A stretch of 64,000 nucleotides of DNA from positions 62,001 through 126,000 of the forward strand of contig NZ_VOSW01000010.1 of the NCBI RefSeq assembly GCF_009690905.1, in the 5' to 3' direction. Numbering within the stretch: position 1 is the first letter of the stretch; each line of letters begins with the position of its first letter. The DNA is from Paraburkholderia madseniana (GTDB lineage Bacteria; Pseudomonadota; Gammaproteobacteria; Burkholderiales; Burkholderiaceae). The notes beneath the pieces were generated by a model that was given only the letters and a program-made list of their open reading frames with translations, made no database searches and was not told where the DNA came from. Below, one piece after another: positions 36,672 to 44,800 of this stretch. A program made the position numbers and the translations under genes.

Positions 36672-37310
36672 TCACATACCGAACACGATCCGCAAGGTAT
36701 CGTTCTGCACGATCACCGAGACGCCAATTACCAGCAGGATCAGTGGCAGCAACGCGGTACCGTAGCGCCGGATCGGCGCGCCCAGCAACGGATGCGCCAC
36801 CAGCCACACGGCGCCTGCGCACCAGAGACCGATCATGGCGACGAACACCAACGAGATGAACATGCCCTCACTATGCGAATGACTCGCGTACAAAGGCACG
36901 TAGACCGCGAGATTGTCTGAGCCGTTGGCGACCGCGACGCACGCGACTGTCCACCATGACGAGCCTGCGCCGGCCGTAGCCGGCGCGGCGGCTGGTGAAC
37001 GCGTGCACGCCTTGGCCCGCGCCTCTTGCACCTGATCCGCGTTGCCTGGGCGCAAGCGCGCCCATGCTTTGCTCAGCCCCACGCCTATCGGCAAGATACC
37101 GAGCAGACCGACATAGCCGGCAGGTAATCGCGTCAACAGGGCGGCGAGCAGAATCGAGCCTGCGATCAAGGTCAGCGAACCGGCAAACTGCCCGGCGATC
37201 ACGCGCCGACGCTGGCCGCCCGTTTCCGCAAGGAAGGCGAGCAGCACGAAAAGGTTGTCGATATTGGTGGCGGCGTAAGCCGCGACGGCGATTAGGGCAA
37301 GGCTGAACAT
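36672..37310 (-). CDS. CadD-family cadmium resistance/cation transporter
   Basis: A 212-residue protein with about five or six membrane segments; the opening ALIAVAAYAATNIDNLFVLLAFLAE and the central VACVAVANGSDNLAVYVPL repeat the Asn/Asp pairs (TNIDN, NGSDN) diagnostic of the LysE-superfamily CadD transporters. Start taken at ATG 37310, where the first membrane segment begins; the longer frame adds a charged, unrelated stretch. The loop between residues 90 and 115 is Ala/Arg-rich. Substrate could be cadmium or another small cation. Confidence 0.82.
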   Translation of the reverse strand: MFSLALIAVAAYAATNIDNLFVLLAFLAETGGQRRRVIAGQFAGSLTLIAGSILLAALLTRLPAGYVGLLGILPIGVGLSKAWARLRPGNADQVQEARAKACTRSPAAAPATAGAGSSWWTVACVAVANGSDNLAVYVPLYASHSHSEGMFISLVFVAMIGLWCAGAVWLVAHPLLGAPIRRYGTALLPLILLVIGVSVIVQNDTLRIVFGM

Positions 37311-37603
37311 GCGGGAAAGCCGGTCAATGCGCAGTGGGAAAACGGATCCGCGCCCATGAAGCGGGTACGGCTGAAGAGGCTGCGGCGCGCCGCAGGCATG
37401 GCGGCCGGTCAACACGATGCCGATACGAAGCGTCGCGGTCAAGCTGTCTCGTTGTCTTGTGCGATGTGTGGTTTGGCACGTCCTTGCGCGGTGCCGCGTC
37501 ACTGTCTGTGTGCTTATCCCTGTGCCGTCCCCGTGGGCGGCGGCGGTGCCGATCCCCCAGCCCGTAAGCTACAATTGCCGACGGCTTGCAAAACGGAACA
37601 TCA

Positions 37604-38188
37604 ATGAAGATTCGGATTCTCTCTATCGCCTGCGTCACGACCGCTGCCGCGCTGCTGGCGGCCTGCACGGCCGTCTACAAGAACTCGGATGCATGCGAGC
37701 AGTTGATGCGAAGCAAGCTGGCTGAAACATCGTCGCCGGATACGCTGAAGATCGCTCATACGGGCGCCGGTATCGACGGCTCGCGGGTGGTCGTCGAAGG
37801 ATCGATCGAGCATGTGATGACGGCTTCGGAGGTTGCGGCCGCCTCGGCGGCCTCAGCGGCTTCCGCCGCGAAACTGGCGAACGCGCCTCATCCGACTTCG
37901 GGCGTGCGCGCGGCGTCCGTGCCGCAGGGGGCTTCCTCGGCTTCGGCCGCTGCGGCTGCCTCCGGCGTGATGGCTGGAGCGGCTTCAGGTGCAATGGCCG
38001 CTTCGGCGAGCCTCGCTGCCTCGGGGGGCGACGCAGCTTCGCTCAAATCGACCAAGCCGAAGAAGATCAATACGGCCGCGGCCGCCGAGTGCACATTCCA
38101 CGGCTCCGCGCTGAGCGTATTTAGCTGGTTGGCGCCGGCAAAGCTCGCCACGCCGGCCCCTGCTGCTGCGAGCGAAGTCGCCGAGTAA
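37604..38188 (+). CDS. Ala/Ser-rich lipoprotein, unknown function
   Basis: A 194-residue protein beginning at ATG 37604. The signal peptide ends in lipobox LLAAC. A short globular start (CEQLMRSKLAETSSPDTLKI ... VEGSIEHVM) is followed by about 100 residues of Ala/Ser/Gly low complexity with the motif AASA repeated, then a C-terminal AAAAECTFHGSALSVFSW patch with one Cys. I recognise no domain. A start at 37586 is possible but has no better ribosome site. Confidence 0.6.
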   Translation: MKIRILSIACVTTAAALLAACTAVYKNSDACEQLMRSKLAETSSPDTLKIAHTGAGIDGSRVVVEGSIEHVMTASEVAAASAASAASAAKLANAPHPTSGVRAASVPQGASSASAAAAASGVMAGAASGAMAASASLAASGGDAASLKSTKPKKINTAAAAECTFHGSALSVFSWLAPAKLATPAPAAASEVAE

Positions 38189-38266
38189 AGCCTTGCTCGA
38201 AACGGGCGCAGGCAGTTTTGGCCAGCGCCCGCTTGACCGCAAACCGCAAACCGCGAATCTTAACCC

Positions 38267-40138
38267 TCAAGCCGCCCCATTCGCGAGGCGGCTTTTGTTC
38301 TCACGCATCAGTTTCAGCACGCTTTCGCCGAAGGCCTGCGGCCGCCCCTCGAAGCAGCGCTGCACCGCCTGCGTATCGATCAGGCGTTGGCGCAGCGCCG
38401 CGCGCTCGTCGTGCTGGTCGATCATGCGCACGGCCGCAGCGACATACGTCTCGACGCTGTCCGTGGTGGTCCACGAGGGCATGCCCACGCGCTCGAACAG
38501 CGCGCCGTCGATCCGCTCGAACACTTCCGGCCCGCGTTTGCATACACCTGGCAAGCCGAGCGTCAATGCATCGACGATACCGTTGGTGTTGCCGAACGGA
38601 AACGGACTGAGGAACAGGTCGGCCTGGTTGACGCGCGCCAGATACGCGGCGTAGTCGTGAAAGTCGTGCACGATGGCGCCCGGCACCGCGCGCGCGATGA
38701 CGTCGCGCAGACGGTCGAACGGCAGAGCCGACGGCACACCGGTCATGAAGTGAAACTCAACGGGCGTCGCAGCACGCGCGCCGATCTCGCGGCACGCGTC
38801 GAGAAAGCCGGGATTGAGTTTCATCGCGCTGGCGGTGATGACGATCTGCAGCGCCTCGCGCTGTGACGGAATCTGCGCGACGATGTCCGGCAACGCGACG
38901 GACGGGCGGTACGGTTGACCGTCTTTCGGCAACTTCATCAGGCGTTCGCTGAAGCAGGCCGGGTCGCCGACATAATCTTCCTCGACGCTGATGTAGTCGA
39001 TCTTGTCTGAATGCGTGGTAGCGGGATGGCCGAGCGCCGCGATTTGCAACGGCGCGATGCGTAGATTGGACATGAACACCGTTAGCACGAACATGCCGAC
39101 GCTCGGCATGTACAACACGTCCGGCTGCTCGGCCTCGGCGAAGTCGCGAATCGTTTTCAGGCACTCGCCGATGTAGTCGGGCTGTTCCAGTTCGATGAAG
39201 CGGTCGAAGACGTCCTGCCCCACGTCGTCGAGCGCGTAGCCGAAGCCGAAGCCCACCACCTCGAAATGTTCGCGTGCGGCTTCGAGCGTACGCGAGTGCG
39301 TGCGGTAGATCGAATGGGCGCCGCTGAACCATTCCAGCACCACCACCATCAGCGGCTTCTTGCCGCGCTGCGTTTTGCCTCTGGCACGCTTGGGTTTCGA
39401 TGCGGACAAGTCAGTCAGGCCGAGTTGTTCCAGCTTGCGACGCACCAGCACGTTGATGTCCTGCTTGATCGCGTGCCGCCGCGGCGTATCGGCATAGCTG
39501 CAGAACATATAGGCGTTGTGCAGCACGGCCGATGGCAGATCGTCGAGATCGTCGATGAGCTGCAGCCTGCCGGGCAGCCACTCCAGCAGCGCCTCGCGTT
39601 TGAGATGCGCGCTTGGCGAGCCCTTGAAGACCGGTGCCAGCAAAGCGAGGGCGAGACAGGCCGCGATGGTTTTGTCGTACGCCCAGAGCGCGGCGAAGTC
39701 GAGTTCCAGTTCGGACTCGGTCGAATAGAGCACGCATAGCTTCTCGATGAAGCTGTCTCCCGGCAGAAACTGTGCGTCCGCCGCGCCGCGAGGATTCAGA
39801 TGACGGATGACGTGGTCCGCATTGCCAAACGCCGTGGCCGAGAACAGCGTGCCGATCCATTCATGCAGCGTGAAAAACAATCTGAGGCACGCGGTGGGTG
39901 GCCGGAAATCCGGGTCGGCGAACAACGTAGACGCCGCGCTTGTCAGACGCGTGCAGAAACGCTGGCGTTGCTCATTGGGAGACAGGTCGATCATGCCCGA
40001 GGCTTTGAAGCTCGCGTTCAACTCGCCGCGCGTTTGTTGAAGGAGTGCGAGTGCCGCGATGAGCTGAAGCGAGGCTTGCGTATGCTGCCGCGTGTAGACG
40101 AGTTGCTCGAAATCGTCGAGCGAAAAGGTGACTTCCAT
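38267..40138 (-). CDS. HMW1C-like GT41 glycosyltransferase
   Basis: A 623-residue cytoplasmic protein resembling HMW1C/ApNGT, the GT41 enzymes that add glucose to Asn of adhesins in Haemophilus and Actinobacillus. N-terminal all-alpha domain (about 1-250), then a GT-B catalytic region: LMVVVLEWFSGAHSIYRTHS, IAALGHPATTHSDKIDY, and PFPFGNTNGIVDALTLGLP near the C-terminus, the nucleotide-sugar-binding part shared with O-GlcNAc transferase. There are no TPR repeats. Length matches HMW1C (about 620-650). No adhesin or TpsB gene is adjacent, so the acceptor is unknown. Confidence 0.8.
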   Translation of the reverse strand: MEVTFSLDDFEQLVYTRQHTQASLQLIAALALLQQTRGELNASFKASGMIDLSPNEQRQRFCTRLTSAASTLFADPDFRPPTACLRLFFTLHEWIGTLFSATAFGNADHVIRHLNPRGAADAQFLPGDSFIEKLCVLYSTESELELDFAALWAYDKTIAACLALALLAPVFKGSPSAHLKREALLEWLPGRLQLIDDLDDLPSAVLHNAYMFCSYADTPRRHAIKQDINVLVRRKLEQLGLTDLSASKPKRARGKTQRGKKPLMVVVLEWFSGAHSIYRTHSRTLEAAREHFEVVGFGFGYALDDVGQDVFDRFIELEQPDYIGECLKTIRDFAEAEQPDVLYMPSVGMFVLTVFMSNLRIAPLQIAALGHPATTHSDKIDYISVEEDYVGDPACFSERLMKLPKDGQPYRPSVALPDIVAQIPSQREALQIVITASAMKLNPGFLDACREIGARAATPVEFHFMTGVPSALPFDRLRDVIARAVPGAIVHDFHDYAAYLARVNQADLFLSPFPFGNTNGIVDALTLGLPGVCKRGPEVFERIDGALFERVGMPSWTTTDSVETYVAAAVRMIDQHDERAALRQRLIDTQAVQRCFEGRPQAFGESVLKLMRENKSRLANGAA

Positions 40139-40399
40139 CGTTTCACTATTATTAGATTATGCAGAGCTAACGATATCGAGATCACGCTAGCCGGAAACGA
40201 CGATTATTGCAGTCAGGGCATATCAAATAAGCGGGGGATGAGAATTTGGGAATTTTCCGCGCGGAGAAATCCGAGCGGACTGTAGGATTTTTCTGTTTGA
40301 GGCGGGAGTTTGGCGCTCGATACGCCACGTATGCTCGGGCACTCAATCGAACCCGCCCAACGCGGCTGTCTGCGCAAGGCGGGCCCCGACATCGAGCAC

Positions 40400-41671
40400 T
40401 CAGAACGCGTAATACGGACCTGGCCCGGCCGACGTCACGCTCGATGCAATCGCCGTGTAGACGCGTCGTCCGAAGAAGAAGGGCAGGCCCCAGCCGAAGC
40501 TGTTGCTGGCAATGCCGGCCAGGTTGTCGAAGGCGTTATTCGACGAGCCAAACAGTGCGCTCGAATTGCCGATCGAAAATGATACCGTACTCGACACGCC
40601 ATCCGTGCCGGAGATCGAGGCGCTTGCTGTTTGCGTGGAACTCGGGCAGTACCAATAACCGCATCGGGGCAATTGGCTATTGTTGAAGAACAGGCCGTTC
40701 GAGCCACTGTCGAGGTAGCTCTGCCCATAAGTCTGGCCGGCGCTGGTAGTGCGCACATAGCCCCTCTGCGTGTTGGTCCTGAAGACGGTCGCACCGCCCA
40801 GTGTGTTATTCGCCTGAGTGCCGATGCCGAATATCAAGGAGCCTGACACGCTGGGCGCGCCCGCGTCGGCGATTGCCGGCAGGTCGATCACCACGCCGTT
40901 GTTGTCGAGGGCGAAGCGGCTGACTGGATTGGTCACCTGCAGGGCGAGCGCTTGCGTGCCCGCGAGGCAGGCGCCACTGGCGTCGCAGTTGTAATACCAG
41001 CGTGGCAGGGCCGAATTGACGCAGCCACTGCCGCAATCGGCCGAGAACAGGCCGACGCCGAGAATGCCGTTGGCGCGCAGGCTCGCGACGGTCAGCATCG
41101 CGGGTCCGGAGCCGGCACAGTCGGTGGGCACGTTGGGCAGGGTGGGGTCAGCGATCAACTGGATCGGAATCGAGGCGGCCAGTTGGCCGGCCATGTGTAC
41201 GTCCGCGCTGCGGACCGCGCCCCACGCATAGCCGCCGCCGAATACCGCGCACTCGCCCGTGACGCCGCTGCCTGAGGCCACGGCAGCAAGCGGAAGGCCG
41301 GCCGGCAGCGCCGAGGCGAGAATCCGCAAGCCCTGCGAGCCAGTGTCGACCTGAATATTGTTGACAGTCGCGCAGTTGCTGGTGCCGGGCTGGCAGACGG
41401 TGACGCTAGTGGTCAGCATGTTGCGCGTCAGGCCAGGCGCAGCGCTAACGGTGATCGGCTGGACATTCGGCGTGCTCGACTGCGGCACGGAGTTCGTCAC
41501 GCTGGCGCCAGCGGGTCCGGACGGCGCGCTCGCGGCGTTCGGGCTGCTGGCCGGGCTCGTCGAGCCCGCCTGGGTGGAAGCCGCCGGCGTACTGCTTCCA
41601 CCGCCGCCACCGCAACCAGTGAGCACGGCGCAAGTCAGGAACAGGGCGCGGAGATGAGAAGAGGTCTTCAT
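40400..41671 (-). CDS. DUF3443 lipoprotein with pepsin-like motifs
   Basis: A 423-residue exported protein: signal peptide with lipobox LTGC (Cys20) followed by a Gly run and a Ser/Ala/Pro linker to about residue 70. The globular part contains DTGS (109-112) and DSGS (321-324), each in a hydrophobic-DxGSxGL(R/F) context, and NGILGVGLFS (201-210), like the psi-loop motif of pepsins. This double-lobed arrangement suggests an aspartic-peptidase fold, although the family is only named DUF3443. It lies 60 bp downstream of the DUF2844 gene, its usual partner. Several Cys pairs may form disulfides. Confidence 0.82.
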   Translation of the reverse strand: MKTSSHLRALFLTCAVLTGCGGGGGSSTPAASTQAGSTSPASSPNAASAPSGPAGASVTNSVPQSSTPNVQPITVSAAPGLTRNMLTTSVTVCQPGTSNCATVNNIQVDTGSQGLRILASALPAGLPLAAVASGSGVTGECAVFGGGYAWGAVRSADVHMAGQLAASIPIQLIADPTLPNVPTDCAGSGPAMLTVASLRANGILGVGLFSADCGSGCVNSALPRWYYNCDASGACLAGTQALALQVTNPVSRFALDNNGVVIDLPAIADAGAPSVSGSLIFGIGTQANNTLGGATVFRTNTQRGYVRTTSAGQTYGQSYLDSGSNGLFFNNSQLPRCGYWYCPSSTQTASASISGTDGVSSTVSFSIGNSSALFGSSNNAFDNLAGIASNSFGWGLPFFFGRRVYTAIASSVTSAGPGPYYAF

Positions 41672-41731
41672 GGCGTGTTGACGGTAGTTTTTCTGGGCGG
41701 TTTATTGCTGGCCTGCCCGCGTCAGCGGAGG

Positions 41732-42196
41732 TCAGCGGAGGTCGTCGGAGGTGACGCCGGCGGGCAGCGCCGCCGGCAGCCACGCGCGTCCGACATAGCC
41801 GCGCATCGGACCACCCGATTCCACGATCACATCTGGCCTGACAACCCGCGAGGCGTGCAGATTGCCGTCTGGCGCCGACGCGGCAGCGCCCGCCCTGTAG
41901 GAGTCGGCGTACTTTCCCAGCAGCGCGCGCAGATCCGGCATGGTCGGGCCTTGCCATGTGTAAGCGATGATCTGGCCGGTATTCGTCGCGTACTCGTTGA
42001 GGGTCGTGTTGCCTGCGTCGGTCAGCGTGCGCAGGCGTAAGGCGCCGTTCAGCAGGGTTTGGGCCGCCGCGGCCGTCGAATTCGCCTGGCTGGGCATTGT
42101 GCCGCCCAATTCGGCATGCGCGTCGGCACTGGCACACAGCAGGGCGGCCACCATTGCCGGGACGGCGAAGGCTGGTAAGAAAGAGGCATTTGGCAT
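41732..42196 (-). CDS. DUF2844 exported protein
   Basis: A 154-residue protein starting at ATG 42196 with CAGG five bases upstream. Signal peptide about 1-29 (ending ADAHA), mature sequence starts ELGGTM, the family hallmark, then NEYATNTGQIIAYTWQGPTMPDLRALLG. DUF2844 and DUF3443 genes usually pair in Burkholderia-type genomes; function unknown. The 3' end contains a 10-bp tandem repeat (gtcagcggag, two and a half copies, 41721-41745) spanning the stop codon. Confidence 0.82.
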   Translation of the reverse strand: MPNASFLPAFAVPAMVAALLCASADAHAELGGTMPSQANSTAAAAQTLLNGALRLRTLTDAGNTTLNEYATNTGQIIAYTWQGPTMPDLRALLGKYADSYRAGAAASAPDGNLHASRVVRPDVIVESGGPMRGYVGRAWLPAALPAGVTSDDLR

Positions 42197-42559
42197 GGCA
42201 ACCTGTCTCGCAGTTGGGGCGCTCAAGTTTTATTGATATGTCCAATTCAAGATAACACTCAGGTTTCCTGATCGTTGTCATGAGGGGCTCGCGGCGCTTC
42301 AGCCAATCTCGAAAATAGCGTGTGGCGGGGATGGAAAGTGTCTTTTAAAACAATGATCTGACAAGAAGCTGGGTCATGCCCTACAGGCGTTTGAGAAGTG
42401 TTGTGAACTGTTAAATTTGCCGCTGATGGGCATGATCGCCGCCGTGAGGCAGGGCGTTTTTCTGCGAAAGGAGGGGCGCGCTTCGCAGCGATTCATCGGT
42501 ATGCCGACCCTTCGATGCAACCCGGGATTTGCCGTCCGCGCTCTGCTCAATTCACGGGC

Positions 42560-42601
42560 AAACCCGGGTTTTTGCACATGACTCGCCGGGATCGGTAAAA
42601 T
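42560..42601 (+). promoter_or_regulatory. bamC promoter with palindrome
   Basis: Promoter TTGCAC (42572-42577), 18-bp spacer, TAAAAT (42596-42601), 50 bp before bamC. A perfect 12-bp palindrome AAACCCGGGTTT (42560-42571) abuts the -35, and a related AACCCGGGATTTGC copy lies 42 bp upstream (42519-42532). A CCACGG-CCGTGG hairpin (42613-42631) sits in the 5' leader. Elsewhere in this 458-bp gap I see no gene. Confidence 0.45.
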
Positions 42602-42654
42602 GTTGGGTTGATCCACGGAAACTTGCCGTGGCGTAGCGGAAGGATTCCCCGAAC

Positions 42655-43875
42655 ATGACTGATCTTCGTCTTACCAAGCGGTTTGCAGTAATGCTGATGG
42701 CAGGCGGTCTGGTCGCCGGCTGCGGCACCTCGTCGCCGACCAAAATCGACTACAAAAGCGACTCGAAATCGAAGCAAGTGTCACTTGCCGTACCGCCGAA
42801 CATGATCGATGAGACGTCCGATCAGCGTTCGTTGCCCCCGCAAGGCGGCCAAACCTCGCTGTCCACGCTCCAGCAGGTCCAGGCGCAAGCACCGGCCGCC
42901 AACACCCTGACGGTGGTGCCGCAGGTGAACGGCATGCACATCCAGCGCGACGGCACGGAAAGCTGGCTTGTGATCGACAACAAGGCGCCCGACCAGGCCT
43001 GGGCGCCAATCCGCCGTTTCTGGCAGGAACAGGGCTTCCTGCTGGTGGTCGACCAGCGCGACAAGGGTGTGATGGAAACGGACTGGAACGAAACGCACGC
43101 TTCGATCAACGAGGGGCTGATCCGCGATACGTTGTCCAAGGCAATGGGCAACAGCTATGTGAGTTCTGAGCGCAACAAGTACCGCACGCGTCTCGAAACG
43201 GCGCCGAACGGCGGTACCTATGTGTTCATCAGCCAGAAGGGCATGCGCGAGGCGATCAGCGGCACGAACAACGAGTCGACCAAGTGGGAAGCCAAGCCGA
43301 ACGATCCGGGCCTCGAACAGGAATATCTGAAGCGCTTGATGGCAGCGCTGGCGCTGGCCGATTCGCGCAACACGCAAAGCGCCGACCTCTCGCCGGCGGG
43401 GTCGCAAACTGCGCCGAACGCGGCTACGGCGGGTGCGAAATCGGCGGCTGCGGCCACGGCGGCGCGAAACGTGGCGTTGTCGGCGCAACAGCCCATGCCG
43501 GATGACGCGGCGAACACCACGGCGGCACAGTTCTCGTCCACCGAGCTGACGCTGAGCGAGCCGTATGACCGTGCATGGCTGCGCGTGGGCCTCGCGCTCG
43601 ATCGCAGCAACTTCACGGTCGACGATCGCGATGCGAGCCGCGGTCTGTACTTCGTGCGCTACGTCGATCCGAAAGATCTGACATCGGCAGAGCAGGGCTT
43701 CTGGAGTCAGGTGTTCCACGGCAAGAAGGAAAAGGTCGCCAAGCAGTATCTCGTGAACGTGCGCGCGGTGACGCCTGACCAGACCCGCGTGGCGGTGGTT
43801 GACGACAAGGGGGCTATCGATCAGAGCTCGCAGGCCAAGCAGATCATGGGTCTGATGGTCGACCAGTTGCACTGA
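42655..43875 (+). CDS. bamC: Outer membrane protein assembly factor BamC
   Basis: A 406-residue lipoprotein (NlpB/DapX family), subunit of the beta-barrel assembly machine. Signal peptide with lipobox VAGC, then the BamC N-terminal lasso (KIDYKSDSKSKQVSLAVPPNMI) and two helix-grip domains: first about residues 100-230 (WAPIRRFWQEQGFLLVVDQRDKGVMETDW), second about 295-400 (YDRAWLRVGLALDRSNFTVDDRD), joined by an Ala/Thr-rich linker. A strong terminator follows. The dapA gene that usually precedes bamC is not here. Confidence 0.92.
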   Translation: MTDLRLTKRFAVMLMAGGLVAGCGTSSPTKIDYKSDSKSKQVSLAVPPNMIDETSDQRSLPPQGGQTSLSTLQQVQAQAPAANTLTVVPQVNGMHIQRDGTESWLVIDNKAPDQAWAPIRRFWQEQGFLLVVDQRDKGVMETDWNETHASINEGLIRDTLSKAMGNSYVSSERNKYRTRLETAPNGGTYVFISQKGMREAISGTNNESTKWEAKPNDPGLEQEYLKRLMAALALADSRNTQSADLSPAGSQTAPNAATAGAKSAAAATAARNVALSAQQPMPDDAANTTAAQFSSTELTLSEPYDRAWLRVGLALDRSNFTVDDRDASRGLYFVRYVDPKDLTSAEQGFWSQVFHGKKEKVAKQYLVNVRAVTPDQTRVAVVDDKGAIDQSSQAKQIMGLMVDQLH

Positions 43876-43907
43876 ACGAAGGTATAGCAAGCAGCGAACG
43901 CTGTCTG

Positions 43908-43947
43908 AAAACCCGCCCGGAAGGCAATTCCGGGCGGGTTTTTTTAT
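43908..43947 (+). terminator. Strong intrinsic terminator of bamC
   Basis: Thirteen-base-pair perfect stem AACCCGCCCGGAA / TTCCGGGCGGGTT (43910-43922, 43928-43940), 5-nt loop, then a T run (43939-43946). Confidence 0.93.
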
Positions 43948-44062
43948 GCCCGCAATTTATCGCCGGCGCAGTAAGCCGTAGACCGCTATCGCGGCGTGCA
44001 CGCGTTTTGCTTTCCGTCTGAAACACCGGTATGAACCGGCGACGCTTAACGGGGAGATGGCC

Positions 44063-44218
44063 ATGTTCGACGTGATTCCTTACTGGATGTGGGCGGCGAG
44101 CTTGCTCGTCCTGGCGCTTGTCTGCGGCGCGGCCCTGGAGCGGCGCGAGACGCAGCGGCCAACGGGCTTGCGGGTCCGGCATACGGCCACGCAACGCACG
44201 AAATGGCCGGTGCGGTGA
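44063..44218 (+). CDS. Small single-pass membrane protein (51 aa)
   Basis: ATG at 44063 is six bases after GGGGAG; stop TGA at 44216. Residues about 6-24 form one hydrophobic helix (IPYWMWAASLLVLALVCGAA), followed by a basic, Arg-rich cytoplasmic tail. No homologue recognised. It lies between the bamC terminator and the sigma54 regulatory region. Small size leaves doubt, but ribosome site, GC3 pattern and the membrane segment support it. Confidence 0.45.
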   Translation: MFDVIPYWMWAASLLVLALVCGAALERRETQRPTGLRVRHTATQRTKWPVR

Positions 44219-44278
44219 TGGTCGACTCGCTTCAAACGCATGAAGCGAGTTCGCGCGGCCGCCCCTGTGCGGCCGCAT

Positions 44279-44424
44279 GTAACGTGACGTTACCCCGGTG
44301 ACGTAACTCGCGAAGCCCCTTCCGCAGACCCTGTCAATATTCCTTCTTCGCAAAATAATGTAATAAAAATCAATGATTTGCGAACAATTTCTTGTAAATC
44401 GCTATAACTGGCACGCAAGCTGCT
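44279..44424 (+). promoter_or_regulatory. Sigma54 promoter with IHF site and palindromic UAS
   Basis: The -24/-12 element is TGGCACGCAAGCTGCT (44409-44424), matching TGGCACG-N4-TTGCW except C for the first T, with GG and GC at the correct spacing. Upstream: AATCAATGATTTG (44368-44380), a full match to the IHF consensus WATCAANNNNTTR, in a strongly AT-rich stretch; and GTAACGTgACGTTAC (44279-44293), a perfect 7-bp-arm palindrome, followed by a partial second copy (GTGACGTAAC, 44299-44308), placed as an activator site 130-155 bp upstream of the start. Confidence 0.75.
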
Positions 44425-44434
44425 TTTAAAGACT

Positions 44435-44640
44435 CATGGGGCCGGATTCGTAACATCCGACGTGAGTTTGCGGCGAGTGTCCAATCGGCGATTCCCAGAC
44501 CCTTTCCGCACCGGCGAACGAACCGGTGCTTAGCCCGATGATGGCCTGCGCGCATGGCGCGCGGCCTCGGTGGCCCCGTCGCCTATCCTCGTAGGGCGAC
44601 GGTTTCGCCCGCACTCCAACGGAGTGCGGGCTATTTTTTT
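44435..44640 (+). ncRNA. Candidate sigma54-dependent small RNA (about 205 nt)
   Basis: Predicted from a -24/-12 promoter (start about 44435) to an intrinsic terminator GCCCGCACTCC / GGAGTGCGGGC plus ATTTTTTT (44607-44640). No open frame of plausible length with a ribosome site occurs; the first ATG (44436) is followed by a stop after five codons. Internal stems: CGGAT/ATCCG (44443-44459), GCACCGG/CCGGTGC (44508-44529), GGGCGA/TCGCCC (44594-44610), the last sharing GCCC with the terminator. Target unknown. Not matched to a known RNA family from memory. Confidence 0.65.
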
Positions 44641-44800
44641 GGGTGCCCGGAATGGGTCGCCAGGCCGCTGACGCGGCGAGCGGTGCAAGACGGGAAGGCC
44701 GCGACCTTGAAGGCGTCGCGCGAGGCGGTGTTCCTGTGTCCGCGCGGCCCTCGCGGGGGCGGGAAGCGGACTGCGCCGAACGTATCGTGCGAGGCGGCGT

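Noticed and set aside
41721..41745. 10-bp tandem repeat at the DUF2844 stop
   Set aside because: Too short and few copies to suggest phase variation; noted only in the gene entry.
42374..42616. 80-codon leftward frame before bamC
   Set aside because: No ribosome site, overlaps the bamC promoter, no similarity recognised.
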